DNA of 64,000 nt. It comes from Rosa chinensis. Lineage: Eukaryota > Streptophyta > Magnoliopsida > Rosales > Rosaceae. A program made the position numbers and the translations under genes. This document shows, piece after piece, positions 44,701 to 57,150 of this stretch (position 1 is the first letter of the stretch; each line of letters opens with the position of its first letter). The stretch covers positions 7,058,501 through 7,122,500 of the forward strand of contig NC_037092.1 in NCBI RefSeq assembly GCF_002994745.2. The letters are read 5' to 3'. Under the pieces are notes generated by a model, which worked only from the letters and a program-made list of their open reading frames with translations, ran no database searches and was not told the origin of the DNA.

Positions 44701-47700
44701 CCATTTACCACAAGATGAACCAGAGGTAACTTGGTCCTGTAATGAACTTCCAGGAGAGTTACCATCTACAAACACATTTTCACCATCATGCAAAACAGAT
44801 TCAAGAGTATCGTCATGATGCACCGATTCAGAAGTAGGGGAATCCTTGTATTCTTGTTGTTTGGCTTGCAGGGAGGAACTTGAATGGGCAACATACTCAT
44901 TATATCCTGACTCAGTTCTTGAACCAAAAGAATTAGAATTGTTTCCCAGGTCAGACTTTAACGCCGCCATGTCAGTTGTGGAGACAGTTTGCGAAGGCGA
45001 GCTTTGCCGATTCACATTAGAAGAAATAGGTTCCATTCTGCAGAGTCAGAGATCATAAGTGTTTTAGTTCCATCAAATCAAAGACGGAACCGTAAGTCAC
45101 ATTTTATCTTATGAACTACACATTTGTATGCGAGTATAAAACTATGAATCTGTATGATACCTGTTACTGCAATTGGATATCGATGCAGAACGTGATACAT
45201 CTCCATTATGCTGTGATCCTTTCTTTTTCTGTCCATATCAACATTTTAATCAGACAAGAAAGAAATTGGAAGTACTTAAAGTAACAACCCAATAACAAAT
45301 TACAAAATTTAATAGCAGAAACAGAAGTTATCATCATGAGAACTACAGTGATGGTTTATTGCACTACACGATCTTATCAACGAATTTAATCTGTGTGCTC
45401 TCTAATAATGAGGCTTTTGAGCTAAATTCAAAAACAATATTGCATACCTTGCTTCTTTGAGCCTTCCTATCTCTTTGGATTTTTTCAGCATTTGCTTCGT
45501 CAGAGATAGCTGATGCTCTTTTGAAAAATGTTGGATCTGAATATCTCTTTAAACAAGATCCTGGACCCCCAGTATCAAATCTGAATGCCAAGCGAAGGTT
45601 CAACCATGTAAGTATGTAAAACAGTCAGAATACAAATTTAAACTTCACTACTTGACCATGCTTCTAATCCAAATAATGTAAAAATAGGTAAAGAAAAGAA
45701 ATTTATTATACTTGTCAAGCAAGTGCAAACGCGGAGGATCACTACATTCTTCATAAGAATCCATGACAAAGCGTGGCAAGTCATTGTAGATGAAATGATG
45801 TCTTTCACTTCGAATACGTGGATGCCACTCTAAACCTGCAAAGTAACTGCTATCTATTAATGATTTAATTATCAGGATATTGATAATAGCATATGGAATA
45901 TAGACAAAACCATCTCCACAATAAAGAAAATATAACAAAGAGAAGTTACTTTAAATGTCACACATATTCTGCAGATTCAGTCTTGGACTATAACAAGCTT
46001 AAGTATAAACACCTGGTCTCAAATCATTTATAAAACACAGTACTAAAGTAAACACCTTACAACATGAGGTACAAGAACCATACCAGCTGTGTATGCAAAA
46101 TGTATGTGGCTTGTTTGAGCAAGTACAGCCTTCTCAAGGGAAGGAAGTGCAGCTTCAATGTGTTGAACGCGAACCATCAGCTTATGGCTTCTAGAAGCTG
46201 TAGTCGTTACTTGCTCTTGCAAGCCATGAAAAACCTCTGCTGCAAATCTACACGTTAAAATTTGTTTCTAAGTTAATACTGTTTTATGACAATATTATAC
46301 GATGAACAGTTGTTACAATATGAAGTAATTCTTCACATATATCCAAAGTTCCAAACAGTTTAAGCTCTTGGGAATAAAGAATATTTAGCGAATAATCATT
46401 ATGTTTCAATATGAGAATATTACTGGTTATGTTTCAGACTTGGTCGCCAAAACAAGAGATCCACAGTTATGCTTTATGTCTCAAAAGTTTATTAGCATAA
46501 GACTGCAGTAGGTAGTATTTTAGAAGTACAAGTTTTGGCGTTTGCCCAACTTGAGGGGCTCTCCCTAAGTACATTTAACATCAATCTCCAGCCAAAAGAA
46601 GAACTAGCAGCCAATTAATCTTAAGAGGCACATTACGGTCAGAACTTGCTGTACATGTTATAATGTTATTAAACCTGAGACATCTCTTGCACGGTGATAT
46701 TTTGTAGCAGTGCCTTTGTCTGCCATTGTCACAATATAACTGAAGTACCTCTCCAGTAATCTAAATGATACTGAAACCAATCTCGCAGCATGAAGGGTCC
46801 CTAAAACGGCCAATACCCTAAGGTTATTGACAACAGGTATTAAGGATCCACAACCATAATAAAAGCTTCTACTTTACAGACAGAAACTACCACGAAATCT
46901 AGTAGTTTCCCAATATTATAAGTTTCTGATACGTGTAAGTGAAAGCCAACGTATTCTATAAGGACAACACAGTACCTACAGATATAAGATCCAGAGCTCT
47001 TTCATGTCAAGTACCTTTGAAAGTGCATACTGCAGGCACCCCAATCCCCCCACATATAGTGAACCACCACTACATGAAACAACTCAATTCCAATATCCTA
47101 AATTACCACAAAGAAGAACTCCTTCTGTCCTTCTTAACTACACTTCATAGAGTCACAGCTGCTAAGAGGATCCAACAGTACAAAACTAAAACTAAAACCC
47201 TACACATGTTCCTCTCCTCAACTCTTTTTCTCATTCCTTCCCAAGTACCAAAAGAAATCCCAAGAAACAGAAACTCAAACAGCAAACCAGAAATTCAACT
47301 CACAATCACATAATAAACTCAAACTTTCATCCATCACAAACCCAATTTCTGCAACTCCAAAACCCACAAATTGCATTCACTTCCGCAACAGAATCAAACA
47401 TCCCAAACCAAAAACACAAAAACTCCCAACGGTAAAATGCACACACAGTGAACAATGAGCTGAACCCAAGTACCAAACCACACCGAAAAAGCAAGAAACT
47501 CCAAAAGGGTAGTGAGAAACACACGAAATGTACAAGAAACCAGAAGCAAAAGAACGAAAGACATACTCGGCGAGATCCCCCAATTGGCGCAAGATCCCGA
47601 CGAGGCCGGCGACGGCAACACCGTCGAGCACGGCCTTGGGATCTTCTCTGTCAGCCTCCTTGTACAGCTGAGGCTGACCCAGACCATACTCGTTCCTCAC

Positions 47701-47721
47701 CTGAAACCTCACCAGAGGCAT
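41776..47721 (-). CDS. SCAR/WAVE family actin-nucleation regulator
   Basis: Nine exons read on the minus strand: 47567-47721, 46084-46247, 45712-45835, 45448-45580, 45161-45228, 42610-45037, 42397-42495, 41920-42030, 41776-41829. They give about 1111 residues, within the plant SCAR range. SCAR proteins activate the ARP2/3 complex for branched actin and shape trichomes and pavement cells. The N-terminal SCAR homology domain is clear: '[20 protein letters not shown]', '[13 protein letters not shown]', '[17 protein letters not shown]', '[20 protein letters not shown]', '[20 protein letters not shown]'. A long acidic, Ser-rich, low-conservation middle (exon 6, about 810 residues) follows, with 'PPLPPVEW' near its end. 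The C terminus is a VCA module: WH2 '[15 protein letters not shown]' (about 1050-1064), central helix '[14 protein letters not shown]' (1081-1094) and an Asp-rich tail with Trp1109. The exon 7 acceptor is a tandem CAGCAG, so one Gln may be optional. Confidence 0.95.
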
Positions 47722-48099
47722 CTCTTCTCTAATGGGTTTTAATTTCTGAGCAGAAAGGTGAAAACTTTTGAGGAATTTAATGGCTTGGTAGAGACAAAGG
47801 TGAGAGCTTTATGAATGAAGAGCAGGCATTGAATGAAGGAATGAATGAAAGTGAATAAATGAGAGGAAGAAAGAGTAGGTGGGGAGATTGAAGCTGCTTA
47901 ACTGCCGAGAGGGACTGAGTGTTTGTGTGAGTGTTTGGGATGAGAATGAGAGGAAAGAAAAATAGGGGACATTGCCAACTCTGCAAGCCATTCCTTGCAA
48001 AATGGAAATCATTGTCTGGGAGATGGGTTATATTTACTTGAATTGCACTTGGGTTTGCATACAATGACTTGGGTGTCCTAGAAGTACCCAATTTTATAT

Positions 48100-48580
48100 A
48101 AAAAGTATTTAGTTAGTTATAAGAAGTAATTATTCTGTAGTTCTAGAGTATTACGTGTCTATAATTCAATCTAACGGTCTTACTATTTTCAAGAATGATT
48201 ATAGGGATCAAAATTTAGAACAAAAGGCCAAATCAATGAGACCAATTAGTATTAGTGTATATGACACATAGAAGATTTAGATTGTTTTAAACTACAAACA
48301 TGTTAGTTTAAGACCATCTAATCATTCCTCATTTATATATCAAAGAAAAAAAGTAATAACATAAGATGAACGGTTAAACTATAAAATTGACTTGGAGATA
48401 ATTGTACTAAACATCCTGAAAAAAAAAATGTGAAAAGGAAAAGATTGCTAGCAGTTACAAAAATATACTAGTATTATGATTTGTTTATTCTAATTTTATT
48501 TTAACAAAAGGGTAGAAATCAATTACATAGAATGATGTAATTGAATTTTTACAATCATGAGATAGAATAAAATGATTTCT
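48100..48580. other. Upstream flank of the SCAR gene
   Basis: The SCAR leader and core promoter probably lie within 47722-48100. The rest is AT-rich with no recognised feature. Confidence 0.4.
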
Positions 48581-48584
48581 GAAA

Positions 48585-48995
48585 GAACAATTCTTAGGTT
48601 CACCCCTAGGGTGAATGAGCATATTCACCTCATTTGTCGATTAACATATTTTTACTTAATAAATTTATAATTCAACGATCTATATCTTAAATTATCATTT
48701 AAAGATCATCTGTGTAAAAGATCAATCGAATCAGAAATCGTTTAATTATCTAATTGAAACAAACAAATGGATGGTTCTGACAACACTTACTACTACTATA
48801 ATGAACCGTCCATGTATTTCATAGAAATGAATAACTAAAAAGTCTTCAATTTGATTGATTTTTTACAGAGCTAATATTTATATTATGTTATACAACATGA
48901 ATGGTTGGATTATAAAATTATAGAGTTATTATGCGTTAATCGCAAGAGATTGTGACTTTGCTCATTCACCCTAGGGGTGAAACTAAGAATTGTTC
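48585..48995 (+). mobile_element. MITE family A, copy 2 (intact)
   Basis: A 411-base element bounded by inverted ends: 'gaacaattcttaggttcacc' on the left and 'gaacaattcttagtttcacc' read inward from the right, extending for about 38 bases through 'cctagggtgaatgagca'. The interior has no coding frame. This uninterrupted copy shows what the SINE-split copy at 26350-26885 looked like before insertion. The target duplication is unclear. Confidence 0.85.
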
Positions 48996-51440
48996 TAATT
49001 GAAATTACCTCAGAAGATGAACCAACTAAAAAAAAAATTGAAGGAAAATGTTGTTGGAATATTACTAGCATTTCTTTTACTTAAAAATTTAGACATGGGC
49101 AAAATTGGAATAGTAATGGGTCCTTGAGGTTTTTGTATCTTTGCAAGTTTGGGAATAAGATTGTGTGATTGGAGGTAGATATAGATAAATGAAAGACAAT
49201 GATATATTCTAAATGTTGATTGTATGGGCAGCAGATTATTGATTATATGATGATGAAATTAATTAATGGACTATCAATTTTTTCACCTCATTACTCTTTT
49301 CATGCATCATTTTCCATTATTGAGACCAACCTAACCCTTTGTTCTTATTACCCTAAAAAATTAGTGGTGCCCTTAATAATTGACCATTATAGACTGTATT
49401 TTCCATAAGCAAAATACCCAATAATTAATTAAAAACATGTAGCTAAAGAGGCCAAGAACTTCAGACCAAAAAGAAAAAAAAAGCTACGTCACTAAGATTC
49501 CGGTCCAAATAATATAAGGGCAATAGCATAACAAACATTAAGGTCCCCATCTTCTGTCAGAGTGTCAGTGAGTACGGTTGACTCACCCCATCGTAAAATT
49601 TGGTGAAGAATTGACCTTAGTTAGATCAGCAGTCCAGAATCTTAGTTAGCCTTCACTCCACCCCAAGAAAAATGAAAATAATACCAACTGGTAGGGTAAT
49701 CAAAGTGGAAGATTTAACAATTCATTGCTGTGAAGATTATTGCAGTATGGAAATCTGGGAACCCGAGTAGTTTTAATGAATTGCAAGTCGAGAAATTCAT
49801 GGGGTTTTCCCATCAGGTGGCTTTAGGAATTCTTGCAAGTCATACCTAAAATGGAGGAGGCTGTTATTATATGCCATTGAACTACGTACTAAATTAGTAT
49901 TTAAACATTCAGTGCAAGTGGGCAACCACGGCGCTGCCACCAACAATAGCAGCGGTTTCGTGGCGGGGCTTCCACGCCACTGCTCTGGCTCTGCCGCCAC
50001 CTAGCGAAGTTTGCAGTACAGATTACAATATGCTACTGCTAGAACATGGTGACTAAGATTTAAGACATGCATATATCTAGCTTGCAGAAATATAAAGAAG
50101 AAAACAAACCCTATATATATGATGGGACAGAATGTTTGTGATTCAAGTGTATGGAGGGAGCCCCTAGCAGATTCAACATGCTGACTTGCTGGTGAGAAGA
50201 CTATACCAGTATACTTATGGGACTTGTGGGATGTTAGCTACGTACAATAGCTCACTAGAACAAAGATTATTAAATGATTCTGAGAATGTCACTTTAATTA
50301 TATATATCACAATTGTGAGCTATATATAGTGAAGCAAAACGGCATGATTCACATCAACTACTTTGATTCTATTTTCATTTCTAAGTCTCGATTAGAATAA
50401 AGCTAAGTGCTCTAGTAGAAATCATTTTTGTGTTATCCTTTTGTTAAGTAAATAACTAAAATATGAGTTAAACAACTTTGCCCAATGAATACTTCGTCGG
50501 AGCAAAAGATATACATTGTTACGATCCCCGGGATCGTAGCTATGGTATGCCATAGTAGTGAGATGAAGCAAAGAGAAATTCTAGAGAAAACTAAGAAAAT
50601 AGAAATGCAGATTTTCATTCATGCCCTCTCACCAAGATTACAGATGGATAAATAGCAATAGCAAAACACGTGTTGCACTGCAAGATGTGAACCTACCTAA
50701 CATATTCTTGAAACGGTATTTTTGTGTTGGTCATGTGTCATGTTCATCACCACCAAAGCTTGTGAGTTGTGACACACCATCCGAGATCGATACCAAATTG
50801 TTGTACGGGTCCAAAGTGATTAATGATCGAATTAAATAATTGGGGTATTATTTTGGGAAAATTATTATGTGATCCTGAATCATAGTACACGTGGTGGTCT
50901 TGATTAATGTTATTGACTCATACAATTTATGTTTGTTTCTTATTAGTCTTTTAATTTAATTTATCTTTTATTTTTTCACCCCTGCATGGTCCCCACGAAA
51001 TTTGAGTGATGTTATTGGCTTGAACCACCATATGCCAGTGTCACGTGGTAGTCCGAGACCACCTAATAATTCCTAATTATTTTGATAGATTATAAACTCA
51101 AAGTACTAAATACTCCTTCCCTCATTATTTGATGACCAATTTAGGAAGCTGATCGATTTGTAAAAATATTTGATAATTCATTTTTTGTTTGAGATGTCTT
51201 CTTGTATTACTCATTACTAGTTTTACGAGTTTTAAACCTCTACTCCTACATCTCCCAGCTTCAGTGTTTTAAACTTGAAAGCAATCTTTGATATATGTTA
51301 TAAAGCTTAGTAGAGGACAGGAACAGCTTGTTGATAATCACTACTTCACTACTAAATTTCATATGAACGTACAGTCAGACTACTGCAGACTTAGAGCTTT
51401 ACAAATATTTTTTTTGAATATCTTCAAGATTGGATTGGAA
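48996..51440. other. Intergenic, nothing recognised
   Basis: A small GC-rich patch at 49915-50005 opens a 67-codon frame on the minus strand (49797-50000) with no recognisable domain. Otherwise the stretch is AT-rich. Confidence 0.4.
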
Positions 51441-51451
51441 GTCTCTCTCTT

Positions 51452-51452
<1 letters not shown>

Positions 51453-51504
<52 letters not shown>
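51453..51504. repeat. AT microsatellite
   Basis: About 26 AT units, directly abutting the left end of the fold-back element that follows. Confidence 0.95.
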
Positions 51505-51506
<2 letters not shown>

Positions 51507-51890
51507 TAAGGAGGTCCTTAACTTAACTTAAGGAAAGGATTTCCATATTTTAACCACTTTTTGATCATATATTCACATCTTAACTGTTAAGTTTTTAGGT
51601 ATATATGAGTAGATCATCTCTGCAAATTTTCAGTCAAATTGATGATCGTTAAGACATCCAAAACTACAATTTACACGAACGAACCAAATCTGTCCAACTT
51701 GAACCGTTCGTGCTCATAATTGTAAATTGCAGTTTTGGATATCTTATTGATCATCAATTAGGCTGAAAATTTGCAGAGATAATCTATACATTAAGACCTA
51801 AAAACTAAACGGTTAAGATGTGAATATGTGATCGAAAAGTGGTCAAAATATGAAAATCCATTCCTTAAGTAAGGAACAGACCTCCTTAGC
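51505..51890. mobile_element. Fold-back MITE, ~386 bp
   Basis: The left half, from 'gctaaggaggtc', and the reverse complement of the right half, ending 'gacctccttagc', match for about 170 bases with few differences ('gatttccatattttaacca' against 'gattttcatattttgaccac', 'gcaaattttcag', 'ccaaaactacaattta'). Only a short spacer around 51680-51715 ('gaacgaacc', 'aaccgttcgtgc') separates the arms. The whole element would form one long hairpin in RNA. The left end abuts an AT repeat, so no target duplication can be read. Confidence 0.85.
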
Positions 51891-51922
51891 AGAGCAAATC
51901 CGTGTGTGTGTGTATATATATA

Positions 51923-53166
51923 GGATTAAATACTTGTTACTCCTCAAACTTTTTCCTAAAATACAGTTTAGTCCCTCGCCTTTCAAATTAAACTGGATAA
52001 TCCTTATTCTCTCTAATTCTCACAAAACATATCCACAATAGGTCAAAAATGACTATTATACCCCTCAGTTCCTTTTTTTATTTTTTTCTCTTTCTCTTTC
52101 TTTTTTTTTCTTTTTTCTCTCTCTCTCTCTTTTTTTTTTTTTTCCTTATGGTTCTCTCTCTCTCTCTCTCTCTCTCTCCAAGTTCGTATCCAACCTCGAG
52201 TTTATCCACTCACTACCACTCCGCAGCGCTTGGTGGGCCCCCTCCACCCCTTATGGAAGCTCCGTTGCCACAATTCCATCTCCACCTTCGTCGTCATCCC
52301 CACTAAGCTCAACCACCTCTCCTCCTCCTCATCCTCCACCACTCCCACCAATAAGTCCAGCCACAACTGCAGCTTCCCAACCTAAAACTGCTTCATGACT
52401 CCACGCCATCGGCCGCCGGAGCTCGACCTGGAGCTTTTGTCCCTCAAAAGCTCAAGTCCTACACCTCCCTCAAGGACCTCCTCCCCTCCTCCTCCTCCTT
52501 CATTGTCATCCAGTCCCCGACACCCAACTTGACCACTAACTCCTGCTATGAGATCTCCATCCATAACCGCCTCGTCAAGCAGGTCTCCTGGGCCTATCTC
52601 CAGCCCGTGTCCTCCACTTGAGGCCCACACTTGCTCAGCTGCCTCTGGCTCAAGTGCACCCCCTGCCTTTCCTTCATCACCCACCGCCTCCTCCCCTTTC
52701 TCTCCCGTACTTCGTTGTCTTCAGGTGCAGCGCCGCCATCATTTTGGGATTTCATTTAGAGAGAGAGAGAGAGAGAGAGGGGCATAAACAGTTCGCCGGA
52801 GTGGTTGTTGGGTTTGCTGTCGATCTTCTCCCCAATTGAGTTTTGCTGGAAACTTAACAGAAAGAGCTTGAACTGAAGCTGGAAGTTGTGGCGAAGAGAC
52901 GAAGCCAGAGAGAGATGTGAAAGTATAGAGAGTAGTGAGGAGAACAAGATATCTATGAGAGAGGGAGAGAGAGAGGCAGAAAAAATAAATAAAAAAAGAG
53001 AAAAAAAAAAAAAAGAGAAAAATTAAAAAAGGATATCAGGGGTATAATAGTCATTTTAGACCTGTTGTGTGAGAATTAGAGAGAATAAGGACTATCCAGT
53101 TTAATTTGAAAGGCGAGGAACTAAACTGTTTTTAAGGGAAAAGTTTGAGGAGTAATAAGTATTTAA

Positions 53167-53169
<3 letters not shown>
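51923..53169. mobile_element. Mutator-like non-autonomous element with gene-like cargo
   Basis: Inverted ends of about 147 bases: left 'ggattaaatacttgttactc', right read inward 'gaattaaatacttattactc'. The arms continue through 'tttagtccctcgcctttcaa' and 'agtcat' to 'tacccct' near 52068 and 53037. The flanks are 'atatatata' on both sides (51914-51922 and 53170-53178), which fits a 9-base target duplication but lies in AT repeats. The interior starts and ends in pyrimidine- or purine-rich tracts and encloses a gene-like fragment (52430-52720). The architecture matches the element at 57962-59193. Confidence 0.75.
52430..52720 (+). pseudogene. Captured gene fragment, unidentified
   Basis: Inside the element at 51923-53169, the frame beginning near 52439 reads 'KLKSYTSLKDLLPSSSS', then 'SCYEISIHNRLVKQVSWAYL', and stops at 52619-52621. 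A coding-like continuation 'LLSCLWLKCTPCLSFITHRL' follows in the same frame. GC content is far above the surroundings and codon use looks like a real exon. I do not know the family with certainty; it resembles a plant protein of unknown function. It is probably a piece of host gene picked up by the transposon and now broken. Confidence 0.45.
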
Positions 53170-53179
<10 letters not shown>

Positions 53180-53206
<27 letters not shown>

Positions 53207-53850
53207 ATGTTATGTTATGTTATCAATGACAAGTATAAAGATGCTTGCTCATATGACCATTATAATGAACAAGGGGGTTTTCTTCTGAATAATTAATTAA
53301 GTCCCAAAATGCCACGTCCCATTACAAAAACCACAGCCAAAACATGAGCCACTAGCATATCTATTTGCTTCCCTAGAGTCTGATTTGTAAAGAATGCATT
53401 CCATTTTAGCGGGTGGGTTTTCATATAGTTACATAGGCATTGCAATGATTATCTTCGCTAGGATATATAGCACCAAATACTCCAATTCTGAGCATCCTCG
53501 TCTTTACATAGATGCATATTCTATGACCAGAACTGGGCTATGGATGGCCTGGCAAAATAATCCTTCCTTTGTTTGATAACCAATTTAGGGAAGTTGATTT
53601 GTAAAATTCAGGTCTCCTTAAGACATTGAATGAGACAATCATATGCTTTGCTTCAAAGTACGTACTTGCCCAAGAGCTAGCTATAGCACTTGTCTTTTTT
53701 CTTTTCTTTTTTGTCAACATATAGCACTTGTCTCTGATATGATAGATCCGATCAGTTTGGTTAGGCTCCTCGGCAAATCTTAAACACATGGTCTTTGTTT
53801 GTTTTCTCCAAAAATGCTCCCTAGCTAATTAGTTTGTCAATGTCGAGTTA
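53180..53850. other. Intergenic between two elements
   Basis: Begins with an AT microsatellite (to about 53203) and a few 'atgtt' repeats. No gene seen. Confidence 0.45.
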
Positions 53851-53852
53851 TT

Positions 53853-54255
53853 GAACAATTCTTAAGTTCACTCCTATGGTGAATGAGCATGTCACCCTCT
53901 CTTGCAATTAACGCACAATAACTTTATAATTTTCTAATCCAACCATTCATGTTGTTTAATGTAATACAAAGATTAGTTCTGTAAAAAAATCAATCAAATT
54001 GAAGACCTTTTAGTTATTCATTTCTATGAAATTCATGGACGGTTCATCATAATAGTAGTAAGTGTTGTTAGAACCATCTATTTGTTTGATTCAATTAGAT
54101 CATTAAATGATTTCCAATTCGATTGATTTTTTACAGAGATGATCTTTAAATGATAATTTAGAATATAGACCGTTGGATTATAAATTTATTAAGTAAAAAT
54201 ATGTTAATCGACAACGGGAGTGAATATGCTTGTTCACCCCTACCTAAAAATTGTC
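53853..54255 (-). mobile_element. MITE family A, copy 3 (inverted)
   Basis: A 403-base copy of the element at 48585-48995 in the opposite orientation: it starts 'gaacaattcttaagttcact', then 'gtgaatgagcat' and 'ttgcaattaacgcac', and ends 'cctaaaaattgtc'. It is somewhat more diverged and uninterrupted. Confidence 0.85.
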
Positions 54256-56060
54256 CTTATTTATTTTGAAAGCTAGCACTAATTAAGTAACTAAATAATG
54301 TAAGTATGTGAAGCCTAGTACCGCGAGTTTGGTTTGTGATTTTGGTGAAATCCAACAAAGCATGCTGATATGTTAAGTGTGTGGCTAAAGGTGGGCATTG
54401 CCCACACCCATGCCAAGTGACGTTATCAGTGTTCATGTCAAATGAGAAGTTAATGGTGTAATTGGTGTTCATGTCTAATAAGAATAACGATACTCATGTC
54501 ACACCCACCCATGTAAGTGAGGCTAAGCAGACCAAAAAATGTCATATGTTTTTCCAACTCTATGAGAGAATCAATGCTGAAACTTTCTCTTAAAAAATAA
54601 AAAAATAAAAAAATTGTCTGAGACTGTGATTTCATACTAAAAATTATGTAGCATACAATATTTTGGCCAAAATGACATGTTCTTATTTTCTCCCAAAAAT
54701 TTTCTCACCCCTAAGTCATAATTTTGAATCAATTGTAGAATTGATAGATCTCAAATACTTCATTTATTATTATTATTTTTTTTTTTAATGATTTTTCAAA
54801 GTCGAAAAATCAAGAAACTCATAAGAACATAAAATTAAATAATTTTAAGGGCCTTCACTTTGAACATGTTAAAAAATTATTCTCTACCAATCGTCGGGTT
54901 ATGCAATTGGAAATTTTCAATAAAATTAAGTGTGGATAGGGTTTGACATGTCACAATGGTGTGCCACGACAAACGCAAAATTATGTCAAAACCACTTTTT
55001 GCATTCAAATTGTCTCATTTCATAGTTACTATATGTAAAACGTGTCTTTTAGGACATGTTCTAAGTGACGGCACTCACAAAAATCAAATTTTCTATTATT
55101 TTTTATGATTTTCCGGTTTGAGACTTTAGAAAACTATAAGAAATAGAAAATATGATAGTTGATTTGTGAGCGGTCACTTGAAACATGTCTTGAAAGTCAT
55201 GCTCTACCAATGAAATTATAACATAGGAGAATTTCAATAAAAAAATAATAATAATAAATAAAAAAAGATGTTGTTAACGTTTGACATATATTTTGACGTG
55301 TCATAACACTTAACAACTTATAAGTGCCAAACAACATCGAGACAACTTTTTATTAAAAATAATATGCCACAACTTATTAGTATCAGATCATAACAAAACT
55401 ACTTTTTATTCAAAATGTTCTGTGCCATAATTTCACCACAGCCATCCCATTAGACTATTAGAGACTTAGAGCGTATAGTGTCAATGTTTTTTTATTTTTA
55501 TTTTTCAGAAAAGTGACGTGAAGTTAACAAATATTGGGCCTCTAATGCCGAGCCGAACTCAATTATGGGTTGGCCTAAAACTCTTTCAGACCTAGTACCT
55601 GGCCTATAGGCAACCAAATTGGCAGACCCAACTGACAAATAATTCGGGTACGTTTTGACTTTAATATCCAGTCAAAGACATTTGGACAAGAATCACGTGT
55701 CGTTCTGATAAGAAATTAAAAGAGGGCATTGTAATAATTCATCGTTAACGTAACGCTTATATAAATTTGGAAGAGCAGCAAGAACAGCAAGCATCTCAAT
55801 CAACCTCCTAGACTAAGTTTGATTTTTTGTCTTATAAAGCAAACTGAGATTCAGTGCAATAACTACTTTCCTTCTTTCCCATTTGAATGACTCGACACTG
55901 CATAATTTTGCTTTTAAAGTGGCCCTAGCTCCTTCTCCTCGACTAAAGATATCTCACAGCATTACCATCTAATCCAAAATAAAAGAAGAAATTAGTTTGA
56001 TGTTACTAAGATGCTAATTATATACCTTGATCGATTTTTATTTATTTTAATTCGCTAGTT
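54256..56060. other. Intergenic, mostly dispersed AT-rich repeat
   Basis: No gene seen. The part 54650-55480 is a third, diverged member of the AT-rich family at 1960-2540 and 3330-3830. Confidence 0.4.
54650..55480. repeat. AT-rich dispersed repeat, copy 3
   Basis: Shares 'atgatttttcaaagt', 'gaaaaatca', 'ctctaccaat' and 'gggttatgcaattggaaattt' style phrases with the copies near 2 and 3.5 kb, and has an internal near-repeat (54890-54960 and 55195-55300). Boundaries are unclear. Confidence 0.4.
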
Positions 56061-56068
56061 GTTTGTAT

Positions 56069-57150
56069 GGCATCAAGTTCTCTTCCATATAATTTCGATT
56101 AAACAAGAAAAAACAAGAGGGGTCATCCGTACAAATGACATTTAATTTTGTTAGATTATATGAAACTTTGAAAGAAACTAAAATTTAAAGTTTATCAAAT
56201 TATCAATACATGCATGTCGGTCTCCTCTGCCACCGAAAAACTAAAGAACATTCGTTATCCGACACGTCACGTGGTTCAAAGTTGATCAATATTGATCTCA
56301 ATGACCCTTATAATGATGCATAATATATATATGTTTTCACGCGTTGTCGATCTACCATTGATGATGCATATTATGTATGTTTTCATGCATCAATGTCTCA
56401 TCTTCAAACTTTGATAAAGGAACGAAGCGTAAAAACTACCTAGCTAAAGATCAAGTGTGTCTGTCAACTTAAATTGACTCATTTTTTGAGATTTAAAATA
56501 TATAGATTTTTTAATGTTACTCTTATAAATTTACAATTTCATTAGCATTTGGTGTTTGCACAATTAATGTGGCATATTTTTCATCATTCAATTAGATTGT
56601 TCCAATTGAAGGTACCAAGATAAGTTTTAGATATTTTTCATCAAGTTCTCTTCCACATAACAAGGAAAAACAAGAGGGTTCACATATATATATGTGTGTG
56701 TGTACAAATGACATTTAATTTTGTTAGATCATATGAAACTTTCAAATTAAAGAAACTAAATTTGAAGTTTATCAAATTATCAACACATGCATGTTGGTCT
56801 CCTTTGCCACCAAAAAAACTAAAGAACATTCGCTATGCGACACATCACATGGTTCAAAATTGATCAATATTGATCTCTATGACCCTTTATGATACATATT
56901 ATATATGTTTTTTATGTTGTCAATCTATCGTCAATGTCTCATCTTCAAACTTTGATAAAGGAACAAAGTTCTAGGACTTGTCATCTTAAATCGACTCAAT
57001 TTTTGAAATTTAAAATCCATATAAATTACTCTTATAAATTTATCATTTCATCAGCATTTGGTGTTTGCACCATTAATATGGCATATTTTTCATCATTCAA
57101 TTAGATTGTTCCATCTGAGGGCACAAAGATAAGTTTTAGATATATGAAAT
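56069..57150 (+). repeat. ~0.55-kb direct duplication in tandem
   Basis: The unit starting 'catcaagttctcttcca' at about 56069 recurs at about 56640. Matching blocks include 'tacaaatgacatttaatttt', 'aactaaagaacattcg', 'tgatcaatattgatctc', 'gtctcatcttcaaactttga' and 'catcattcaattagattgtt'. Copies differ by indels (offset about 570 at the start, 509 at the end). No coding frame. It has no terminal repeats, so it is a local duplication and not a recognisable transposon. Confidence 0.8.

Noticed and set aside
47327..47742. Several frames on both strands around 47.5 kb
   Set aside because: They arise from SCAR exon 1 and its first intron; only the short exon 47567-47721 is supported.
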